Assembly: GCF_015529805.1 (NCBI RefSeq)
Contig: NZ_CP064654.1
Coordinates: forward strand, 2,418,001 to 2,482,000
DNA from: Qipengyuania soli
Lineage (GTDB): Bacteria > Pseudomonadota > Alphaproteobacteria > Sphingomonadales > Sphingomonadaceae
Length of the DNA: 64,000 nucleotides
Reading direction: 5' to 3'
A program made the position numbers and the translations under genes. Numbering within the stretch: the stretch's first letter is position 1; each line of letters begins with the position of its first letter. Shown in pieces: positions 54,530 to 61,760 of the stretch. Below the pieces are notes generated by a model that saw only the letters and a program-made list of their open reading frames with translations, did not search any database and had not been told where the DNA came from.

Positions 54530-55311
54530 TGCAGCTCTTCGTCTTCGGCCTCGGCTACACCGCCTCGCGCATTGCCACGGCGATGCGCGAGCGTGGCTGG
54601 AGCGTCGATGCGACGGGCAGCGCGGGGAACATCGACTTCGACGACGAAGACGCGGTCCTGACTTCGCTTTCCGGTGCCAGCCATGTGCTGAGTTCCGTCC
54701 CGCCATCGGCTGACAGCGACCCGGTCCTCGACCGCTACGCACGGGCGCTGGAAGGCAAGTGGCTCGGTTACCTCTCGTCCACCGGCGTCTACGGCGACGC
54801 TCGCGGCGCATGGGTGGACGAAGCTTCGCCAACCGGAACCGGCCGCCGCACCGCACGCGCCGAATGCGACGCGCGCTGGCTCGATGCCCAGGCGCGTGTG
54901 TTTCGCCTGCCCGGCATCTATGGTCCGGGTCGAAGCGCGCTCGACCGGGTGCGTGAGGGCAAGGCACACCGTATCGATCTGCCCGGACAGGTCTTCAGCC
55001 GGGTACACGTCGACGACATCGTCACCGGCGTCCTCGCTGCAATCGAGGGCGATGCGCGGGCGGGTGCCTACAATCTCGCGGACGACCTGCCGACCAGCCA
55101 GAACGTGGTGATCGAGGAGGTCTGCCGCCTCCTCGGCATGGCGCCGCCGCCCTTGCAGACGATGGACGAGGCTGACCTCTCGCCCATGGCGCGCGGCTTC
55201 TATGCCGAGAACCGGCGGGTGGCGAATGGCAAGGCGAAGCGGGTGCTCGGCTGGCGGCCTCGATTTGCGACCTACCGCGAGGGCCTCGCCGATATCATGG
55301 CTCGGGCGTAG
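54526..55311 (+). CDS. NAD(P)-binding epimerase/dehydratase-like protein
   Basis: 261 residues. The N-terminus (MMQLFVFGLGYTASRIATA) is an NAD(P) fold with GxGxxxS, and the later motifs YLSSTGVYGDARG and RLPGIYGPGRS are of the atypical extended SDR group. The Tyr-x3-Lys pair is not clear: in place of YxxxK there is YGDARG. So it may lack oxidoreductase activity. The start overlaps the M48 stop as ATGA. Confidence 0.75.
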   Translation: MMQLFVFGLGYTASRIATAMRERGWSVDATGSAGNIDFDDEDAVLTSLSGASHVLSSVPPSADSDPVLDRYARALEGKWLGYLSSTGVYGDARGAWVDEASPTGTGRRTARAECDARWLDAQARVFRLPGIYGPGRSALDRVREGKAHRIDLPGQVFSRVHVDDIVTGVLAAIEGDARAGAYNLADDLPTSQNVVIEEVCRLLGMAPPPLQTMDEADLSPMARGFYAENRRVANGKAKRVLGWRPRFATYREGLADIMARA

Positions 55312-56236
55312 CGCGGCGCGGCGGCGGATTGCGTGTGCGCATTGCCACCACCATGCCGATCACGGTGATGGCTGCACCTGCGATCGGCAGCGGACCCCAG
55401 ATGAAGTCTTCGAACATGGTCGACAGGATCATCGCCACCACCGGCACCACGACCGAGGAATAGGCAGCCTTCCCCGCACCGACCTTGCGCACGAGGCCGT
55501 AGTATAGCGGGAAGGTCACTACCGATCCGGCAATGCCGAGGTAGAGGATGCCGAGCCCGTAGGCCGGGCGCGGATCGAATTGCGGCGGGCCTTCGGTCAG
55601 CAATGCGAAGACGGCATTGATCGCAACGCCGCAAAGCATCGACCATGCGAGCAAAGTGAGCAGCGGCTGGCGCTTCGCGCCTTCGGTCGCCTGGAGGATG
55701 TTGGCCGTGCTCGCCGACAAGATCCCGGCAACGCACAGCGCTGCACCGGTCAGCACCTCGCCCAGTGTAGCCGGTGAGGCGCGGTATTCCTGCGCGAAGA
55801 GCATGGCGACGCCGACCGCAGCGATGCTCGACCCGATCACGAATTCACGCCGGATCGGCTGGCCGAGGAAGATGCGGCCCAGCACTGCGTTGGGCACCAC
55901 CAGCAGCGCGAAGATCACCGCGACCAGACCCGAGGTGACGTACCCTTCGGCGCGGTAGACGAAGCCGAAATTCATGGAGAACTGGAAGATGCCGAGCGCG
56001 GCCACGAAGGGCCAGCCACCGGGAGCCAGGCGGAAGGGTTCGCCGCGTACGCGGGCGAGGAGGAACATGCCCGCAGATGCCACGATGAAGCGGTAGGCAA
56101 TCGACCAGCCCGGCGGGACGGAGGAAATCTGGTCGCGGATCACGAGCCAGGTGCCTCCCCATATGAAGCTCACCAGCAGGAAAGCGCCGAGGTTTCTGGG
56201 GGCGAGCAGGCTCTCGCCGTCGGGACTGGCGCTCAT
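55295..56236 (-). CDS. EamA-family drug/metabolite permease
   Basis: 313 residues with ten membrane helices in two EamA repeats; the first repeat has SFIWGGTWLVIRDQI and the second TGAALCVAGILSAS. DMT exporters move amino acids, nucleotides or drugs. The ATG overlaps the threonine-aldolase stop as ATGA, suggesting the permease exports or imports something related to its reaction; that is inference. The C-terminal 17 bases overlap the convergent gene. Confidence 0.85.
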   Translation of the reverse strand: MSASPDGESLLAPRNLGAFLLVSFIWGGTWLVIRDQISSVPPGWSIAYRFIVASAGMFLLARVRGEPFRLAPGGWPFVAALGIFQFSMNFGFVYRAEGYVTSGLVAVIFALLVVPNAVLGRIFLGQPIRREFVIGSSIAAVGVAMLFAQEYRASPATLGEVLTGAALCVAGILSASTANILQATEGAKRQPLLTLLAWSMLCGVAINAVFALLTEGPPQFDPRPAYGLGILYLGIAGSVVTFPLYYGLVRKVGAGKAAYSSVVVPVVAMILSTMFEDFIWGPLPIAGAAITVIGMVVAMRTRNPPPRRATPEP

Positions 56237-57228
56237 AGGTTGCCGATCGCAGCGGAAAGCGCGCGGGCATGGTCCTCGCGCGTGTTCCAGGCGGTTACGA
56301 AGCGGGCCGCATCATCGCCCCAGTCGTAAAAGCCGAAGCCCAGCGCGCGCAGTGTTTCACGCTCGGTGGAGGAACAGCGGACGAAGAGTTCGTTGGCCTC
56401 GACCGGGTACATCAGCCGCTCGCCACAGGCGCTGGCGATCTCCGCGGCGGCAGCATTGGCTGCGCGGGCATTGGCGAGCCACAGGTCACCGTCGAGCATG
56501 GCGTGGATTTGCGCCGCGAGATAGCGACCCTTCGACTGGAGATGCCCGGCCCGCTTGCGGCGATAGCGTGCGACGTCGGCCAGAGCGGTGTCGAAGAAGA
56601 CGATCGCTTCGGCGCTCATCCCGCCGTTCTTGACGAAGCCGAAACTCAGTGCGTCGACCGGTCCCGCCGCCTCGGCGGCCGAACAGCCGAGGAAAGCGAC
56701 CGCATTGCCAAAACGCGCGCCGTCCATGTGGAAGCCCAGCCCGCGCGCCCTGGCGAGTTCGGCAATGGCAACGACTTCTTCCGGCCGGTAGCTGCGCCCG
56801 TACTCGCTCGCCTGGGTGATCGAGATCGCGTGTGGCTGCACCTGGTGGACGTCATCGCGGATGGGGTCGATGACCGCGCGGATCGCTTGCGGAGTGAGCT
56901 TCGCTCCCTCGCCTTCGGCCAGCAGCAGCTTGGCGCCGTGGAGGAAGAATCCGGGCGCCCCGCCCTCGTCCATCTCGATATGCGCCTCGCGGTGGCAGAC
57001 CACGCCGCCGTGCGGTTGCACCATGGTCGCGAGCGCGAGGCAGTTGGCCGCGGTCCCCGTCGCCACCCACAGCACCGCGCAGTCACGCCCGAACAGCGCG
57101 GACATGCGTTCGTCGAGACCCGCGCTGATCGCATCGCCGTCATAGGGAGCATCGGGCGCGTCTGCTGCGCGCATGGCGTCCCACAGGGCGGGATGGACGG
57201 TGGCGGCGTTGTCGGACAGAAACAGCAT
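56233..57228 (-). CDS. Threonine-aldolase / beta-eliminating-lyase family protein
   Basis: 331 residues, PLP-dependent. The start MLFLSDNAATVHPAL, the ATGTAANCLAL segment, FHMDGARFGNAVAFL and the PLP Lys in FVKNGGMSAE follow the low-specificity L-threonine aldolase pattern. It would cleave threonine to glycine and acetaldehyde, or related beta-hydroxy amino acids. ATG at 57228 gives the family N-terminus; the open frame upstream is not used. Confidence 0.85.
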   Translation of the reverse strand: MLFLSDNAATVHPALWDAMRAADAPDAPYDGDAISAGLDERMSALFGRDCAVLWVATGTAANCLALATMVQPHGGVVCHREAHIEMDEGGAPGFFLHGAKLLLAEGEGAKLTPQAIRAVIDPIRDDVHQVQPHAISITQASEYGRSYRPEEVVAIAELARARGLGFHMDGARFGNAVAFLGCSAAEAAGPVDALSFGFVKNGGMSAEAIVFFDTALADVARYRRKRAGHLQSKGRYLAAQIHAMLDGDLWLANARAANAAAAEIASACGERLMYPVEANELFVRCSSTERETLRALGFGFYDWGDDAARFVTAWNTREDHARALSAAIGNL

Positions 57229-57277
57229 GGAACGCGCATAACGGGGCGTGCATTTGTTGCACAGAAAGGATTTCTGC

Positions 57278-57577
57278 ATGAGCGACAGCACCGAGATTAC
57301 CGTCGAGCGCAAGGAACACGGCGGCAGGGGGGCCTACGTCATCCACCTGTCCGGGGTAGAACACCAGGCCAAGCTGACCTGGGTGGAGCGCCACGGAGTG
57401 CGTCACGCGGATCACACCTACGTTCCCGACGAGATGCGCGGCCAGGGAATCGCCGCCAAGCTTGTCGACGCGCTGGTCGCCGATGCCCGCGAGCAGGGCT
57501 TCAAGATTGCTCCCGAATGCTCCTATGTCGTCGCCGCGTTCAAGCGCCACCCAGAGTGGGCAGACCTACGCGCCTGA
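57278..57577 (+). CDS. Small GNAT-like acetyltransferase (YjdJ-type)
   Basis: 99 residues. The core VPDEMRGQGIAAKLVDALV is a short acetyl-CoA loop and APECSYVVAAFKRHPEW is the diagnostic C-terminal part of the acetyltransf_CG family. The substrate is unknown. AAAGGA lies 8 bases before the ATG. The last 12 bases overlap the convergent PH-domain gene. Confidence 0.85.
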   Translation: MSDSTEITVERKEHGGRGAYVIHLSGVEHQAKLTWVERHGVRHADHTYVPDEMRGQGIAAKLVDALVADAREQGFKIAPECSYVVAAFKRHPEWADLRA

Positions 57578-59107
57578 CCGGATCGGCGGGGAGGCTGCAT
57601 CCGACAGTTCGGAAAAATCGGTCGTGGCGATGCTGGCGAGAATGGCCCTGCGCCATTCGCGGGCATGGTCGAGGTCGACCGCCTCGATCGCGAAGTGACC
57701 GCCGGCGAGTCCGAGCGAGAGTTTTGCGTAGCCGCGCCTTCGGGCGATCGGCCCCTGCACGATTTCGACCGATTGCAGCTTCGTCCGCGAACCGATGGTG
57801 AGTTTCGGCGCCAGCCAGCCATGCCGCGAATAGAGATAGCGCCCGCTCATTGCGTGACGGTCGAAGCGGTGGAGGTAGTATTGGCGCACGGCCGAAAAGA
57901 CCCCGGCCCCGAGCGGTAGCAAAGCTGCCCATTGCCATGGGGAAAATATCGCTACCGGAATGGCCGCCAGACCCAGGATGGCGAAATCGAGCGCGGCGGC
58001 ATCGAAACTGGCCTTCGCACTGCGGCCGCCCCACTGGAGGCCTTCGCCCGGCAGTGCGAAGCCGGTCGTTTCCACGATCGGTGCGATCTCCACCATCTGC
58101 GCGAAGGGCGCCGCCTCGTGGTTGGCCGAGGCGCTGTCACTGGCCAGGCTGACGACGCCCAGAGCGTGCCAGCCGAACAGACGCCGGATGAAACCCGTCT
58201 TCACCGTCAGCGCCTGCACGCGGTGAACCGGCATCACCACATCGGTGCGGGTGAACATTCCCCGCCGACGCCGCAGGCCCTTGTCTGTCCTTTCGAGCCG
58301 GAAATTCCACTCGCGCAGGGCCGTCCGCGTTACGCCGGTAACAGTGCCGACCAGGAGGAGGGAGATGGTTGCTGCGATCGCCGCAAGGGCTTGCGCCGCG
58401 AAGCCCAGCTCGGCGAGCCAGTGGCCCGGTCCCGAGAGCGCATTGCGCCATGCGCGCACATCCCAGATCTCGAAGGGCAGGAGGAAGTCGAACTGCTGCG
58501 CGGCACCGAAGACCACTGCGACCACGGCCAACGAGAATTCGAACAGGCCGAAAGTCAGCACCCGCTTCGGCGACATTTCGAAGAGGAGTTCGGTAGGCTC
58601 TTCGACCTGTTCTGCCTCGGCATCGACAGGCTCGGCCCCGCCATCGCGGCGCGCGCGCACCAGCTGACGCAGGCGCTCGCCCTCGGTCTCGCTGAGGTAG
58701 GCGAGCTTAAGGTCATCACCTCCGCCCGCCCCGGTTTCGAACTTGACCTCGGTCAGGCCGAATAGGCGCGGGATAAATTTCTGCTCGAGGCTGACGTCCT
58801 GGATGCGTTCGTAAGGAACCGAGCGCGCCGTCCGCGAAAGGAGTCCGCTTTCGACCCTGATGTCGCTCTCGCGCACGGCATAGGTGAGGCGCGTCCAGCG
58901 CAGATAGGCGATGGCGAAATTGGCGCCCACCACCGTCACTACGATGGGCAGGAAATAGAGCGCCCAGTCGCCGACGTCGCCCTTGTCGAAGATCGTCACC
59001 GAAGCAAAGGCGATCGGCACGACCAGCTGGGTGAGCATGGTCGCAGCCTTCACCGCGAACGTGCGCGGATCGGTCCGCATGGGCTGGTCGGTGGAAACGT
59101 CCCTCAC
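57566..59107 (-). CDS. Bacterial PH-domain membrane protein (YdbT-like)
   Basis: 513 residues. Repeated PH-like domains (DUF304/bPH_2; RTARSVPYERIQDVSLEQKF first, RTDVVMPVHRVQALTVKTGF next, and LTIGSRTKLQSVEIVQGP last) alternate with membrane helix pairs. Function in the family is poorly defined; it may sit in stress or envelope functions. Start is GTG at 59107, overlapping the partner stop as GTGA; ATG at 59080 is the alternative. Confidence 0.82.
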   Translation of the reverse strand: MRDVSTDQPMRTDPRTFAVKAATMLTQLVVPIAFASVTIFDKGDVGDWALYFLPIVVTVVGANFAIAYLRWTRLTYAVRESDIRVESGLLSRTARSVPYERIQDVSLEQKFIPRLFGLTEVKFETGAGGGDDLKLAYLSETEGERLRQLVRARRDGGAEPVDAEAEQVEEPTELLFEMSPKRVLTFGLFEFSLAVVAVVFGAAQQFDFLLPFEIWDVRAWRNALSGPGHWLAELGFAAQALAAIAATISLLLVGTVTGVTRTALREWNFRLERTDKGLRRRRGMFTRTDVVMPVHRVQALTVKTGFIRRLFGWHALGVVSLASDSASANHEAAPFAQMVEIAPIVETTGFALPGEGLQWGGRSAKASFDAAALDFAILGLAAIPVAIFSPWQWAALLPLGAGVFSAVRQYYLHRFDRHAMSGRYLYSRHGWLAPKLTIGSRTKLQSVEIVQGPIARRRGYAKLSLGLAGGHFAIEAVDLDHAREWRRAILASIATTDFSELSDAASPPIRSGA

Positions 59108-59568
59108 TGCGTGTCGCGCCGGATCGCCGCACGGATGTCCTCGCGCATGGCCATCGCATCCTCGCGTGCGAGACCGGGCAACGAGACCGAGGCGTTGTGG
59201 GTCCCCGCAGTGTGCACGGTCAGCGTGGCGAGATCGAAAGCGCGTTCGAGCGGTCCCTGATTGACGTCGATGTGCTGGACCCGGCCGAACGGCACCACGG
59301 TGTCGCTGCGGAACAGGATCCCGCGGACCACCCGCAGGCGCTCCTCCTCGATCGAATAACCGCGCGCGGCATAACGGCGCATCGGCATGCGGACGAGCAG
59401 CCATGCGGCGAAGAGGCCCGCCGGGACCCAGACGTAGCCGGTGTACCCGGGTATCGCGATCTCGGCGATCGTCGCACCGGCAAGCAACACGAGAGCGACG
59501 ATGGAGAACTGGACCCGCAGCATGCGTGCATATGCCGGATCGAGCGGGGTAAGAGCGGTTTCGTCCAT
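59104..59568 (-). CDS. Bacterial PH-domain membrane protein (YdbS-like)
   Basis: 154 residues. Two N-terminal helices (about 20-40, 45-60) and one PH-like domain (about 66-150; YSIEEERLRVVRGILFRSD, FGRVQHIDVNQGPLER). It is the partner of the longer gene and precedes it in a GTGA overlap. YdbS/YdbT-type pairs are known from Bacillus, where they affect resistance to a bacteriocin. Confidence 0.85.
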   Translation of the reverse strand: MDETALTPLDPAYARMLRVQFSIVALVLLAGATIAEIAIPGYTGYVWVPAGLFAAWLLVRMPMRRYAARGYSIEEERLRVVRGILFRSDTVVPFGRVQHIDVNQGPLERAFDLATLTVHTAGTHNASVSLPGLAREDAMAMREDIRAAIRRDTQ

Positions 59569-59656
59569 GCGTTATAGCTAGGCAATACAGTGGCACGATT
59601 CAATCTGGATTCGCCCCTGCCCTGCGCTATGCCTTGTGGCGGAGAAGGAGAACGCC

Positions 59657-60553
59657 ATGGACGTATCGAAGCTGATGTTCCGCGAAGGGCTGATGGACGG
59701 GGAGCGGATCCTCGTTACCGGCGGAGGCACTGGCCTCGGCCGCGAGATGGCCGAGGCCTTCGTCAAGCTGGGTGCGGAAGTCCACATCTGCGGACGGCGT
59801 CAGGGCAAGCTCGACGAGACCGCCGAGGAACTGATGGCGGCCCATGGAGGCAAGGTCGTCGGCCACGCTTGCGACATCCGCGATGCGGGCGCGATCCACG
59901 AGATGATCGACAACGTCTGGACCCACGGTCCGCTGACCGGTGTGGTCAACAATGCGGCAGGCAACTTCATCAGCCGGACCGAGGATCTGTCGGTCAACGG
60001 CTTCAACGCCATCAGCGACATCGTTTTTCGCGGCACGTTCTACGTTACGCTCGACGTCGGAAAGCGGCTGATTGCGGAGAAGCGGCGGGCGAGTTTCCTT
60101 TCGATCCTTACGACATGGGTGTGGAACGGCAGCGCCTTCGTCGTTCCCTCGGCCATGAGCAAGGCGGGCATCAATGCGATGACACAGAGCCTTGCGGTCG
60201 AATGGGGCCGCTACGGCATGCGCTTCAATGCGATCGCGCCGGGTCTCTTTCCGACCAAGGGAATGAGCGCGCGGCTTTCACCAGGCGGGCGCGGCGGCAA
60301 TTCCAACGATGCGATGAACCCTACCGGACGGCACGGCGAGATGCACGAGCTCGCCAACCTCGCCGTATTCCTGATGGGGCCGGGCGCGGAATGGGTGAAC
60401 GGCCAGACCATCGCCATCGACGGCGCAGGCTACCAGGCCAATGGCGGGACCTTCTGGGGTGCGCTCCATAGCCTTGGCGACGAGGAATGGGCGGCCATGC
60501 GCGACATGATCAAGGGCACGAATGCGCAGGATAAGGCTGAGCGGAGTATTTAG
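59657..60553 (+). CDS. SDR related to 2,4-dienoyl-CoA reductase
   Basis: 298 residues. Cofactor loop GGGTGLGREMAE, NNAAGNFISRTE as in 2,4-dienoyl-CoA reductases, then the NADPH-site SAMSKAGINAMT. There is no Tyr in the usual YxxxK: the position reads SAMSK, as in DECR-type enzymes. It would reduce dienoyl-CoA in beta-oxidation of unsaturated fatty acids. GGAG lies 8 bases before the ATG at 59657, chosen over 59636. Confidence 0.85.
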   Translation: MDVSKLMFREGLMDGERILVTGGGTGLGREMAEAFVKLGAEVHICGRRQGKLDETAEELMAAHGGKVVGHACDIRDAGAIHEMIDNVWTHGPLTGVVNNAAGNFISRTEDLSVNGFNAISDIVFRGTFYVTLDVGKRLIAEKRRASFLSILTTWVWNGSAFVVPSAMSKAGINAMTQSLAVEWGRYGMRFNAIAPGLFPTKGMSARLSPGGRGGNSNDAMNPTGRHGEMHELANLAVFLMGPGAEWVNGQTIAIDGAGYQANGGTFWGALHSLGDEEWAAMRDMIKGTNAQDKAERSI

Positions 60554-60810
60554 TATGTTTGGCTTCAAGCGCCGGCGGCCGCATCCGCGGCCTTAGGCTA
60601 TCCTCGCTCACGCGACCTGAAGGTCGCGTCGCTGCGGGCGTCCGGTCGGCCTTGCTTCGGCTCGGTTCTCGAGGAGAGGAGCGGCTGCCCCTTGTTCCGG
60701 GCCGGCGGAGGCCCGGCAAGGGCGACCGCCCGCCCGCAGGCGCCTGACTGAGCGCAGCGATGGAAGAATAGCGCCGAGGACGCACCGACGGAGGTCGGTG
60801 CGAAGAACAA
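60554..60810. repeat. Palindrome-rich non-coding stretch
   Basis: 257 bases without a credible gene. It carries at least three hairpins: CGCGACC-TGA-AGGTCGCG near 60614-60632, GGGCC/GGCCC near 60699-60718, and GCACCGAC/GTCGGTGC (60782-60801), just beyond the DUF3035 lipoprotein stop. The last may terminate the ileS-lspA transcript. The rest has the look of dispersed sphingomonad intergenic palindromic elements, from memory; copies elsewhere in this window were not found. Confidence 0.45.
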
Positions 60811-61221
60811 TCAGCCAGGAATGACCGCAACCGCGCTGGCGCCGTCACCTTCGGGGGCGGCGATGATGTCGCGGGTCACCGAACCCTTGGCCACGGTGGC
60901 GGTCTGCGGGTCACCCACGGCGCTGCGAATGCCGGGCACCGCGGTGCCGGCGCGATCGAGCACGCTGGTTTCCACGCTGCTACGCGGGGCCGGACCGCCG
61001 AACAGGGCATCGAGCGCCTGCTCCGACGCAGTGCCTTCGGACGGGCGCGGCGAGCCGGGTGCGGGCGGAACGAGGTTGAAGTCGGGCGGGACCACCAGCG
61101 GCGCCTGGCGCTGCACGGCGAACTCGTCCGGACGGTCGCGGTTGAGAAAGCCGCCGCTGCCGCAGGCCGCGGTCATGGCGCCGAGCCCGGCGACGATTGC
61201 GATACGGGCGAATTTGGTCAT
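60811..61221 (-). CDS. DUF3035-family lipoprotein
   Basis: 136 residues. The lipobox is MTAAC (Cys20). The signature NRDRPDEFAVQRQAPLVVPP belongs to DUF3035, reported as a BAM-associated subunit (BamF) in related alphaproteobacteria. The ATG overlaps the lspA stop as TGATG; its lipoprotein nature makes it a substrate for the neighbour LspA. Confidence 0.82.
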   Translation of the reverse strand: MTKFARIAIVAGLGAMTAACGSGGFLNRDRPDEFAVQRQAPLVVPPDFNLVPPAPGSPRPSEGTASEQALDALFGGPAPRSSVETSVLDRAGTAVPGIRSAVGDPQTATVAKGSVTRDIIAAPEGDGASAVAVIPG

Positions 61222-61760
61222 CAGCTGTTCTCCGCGGCGCCGGGCGCCTGAGTGATTGTAATCTCTTCGGCTTCCTTCTCGCGCATGAAGAAGGCGCGCG
61301 CAAGGACGATGAGGACGCCGATGGTGATAGCTGCATCGGCGACGTTGAAGATGAGGAACGGGCGCCACTCGCCAAAGTGCAGGTCGGCGAAATCGACGAC
61401 GTAGCCGAGCTCGTAGCGGTCCTTGATATTGCCCAGCGCCCCGCCGAGAATCAGTGCGAGGGCGAGGATGTCACCCATCAGCTTCTCACGCATCATCCAG
61501 ACCGTGACGACGAGGGCGATGAGCCCGGTGACCAGCACCAGCATCCAGCGCATTTCGGGACTGTTGGCCTCGAACATGCCGAGGGAGACACCGAAGTTGC
61601 GGGTGAAGCGCAGGTCGAAGAAGGGAAGGATTTCCTGCGCCTTGCCGATCTCGTTGATGCCAAGGGGGACGGTCACCGCCCACTTTGTCCACTGGTCGAC
61701 GGCGAAGATCGCCAGCGCGAGGACGCAGCCGATCAGGCGATTGCGGATGAGCGGGGTCAT
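61221..61760 (-). CDS. lspA: Lipoprotein signal peptidase
   Basis: 179 residues with four membrane helices. The two catalytic Asp are in GALGNIKDRYELGYVVDF and FNVADAAITIG. It cleaves prolipoprotein signal peptides after lipid modification. The ATG overlaps the ileS stop as ATGA, and the DUF3035 lipoprotein follows at once. ileS-lspA pairing is conserved in bacteria. Confidence 0.96.
   Translation of the reverse strand: MTPLIRNRLIGCVLALAIFAVDQWTKWAVTVPLGINEIGKAQEILPFFDLRFTRNFGVSLGMFEANSPEMRWMLVLVTGLIALVVTVWMMREKLMGDILALALILGGALGNIKDRYELGYVVDFADLHFGEWRPFLIFNVADAAITIGVLIVLARAFFMREKEAEEITITQAPGAAENS

Noticed and set aside
59595-59615. TGGCACG near 59600 as a possible sigma-54 site
   Set aside because: The -12 element is absent at the required spacing.
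60559-60747. 62-codon frame within the palindrome-rich stretch
   Set aside because: Composed of hairpin arms; no ribosome site and no family.
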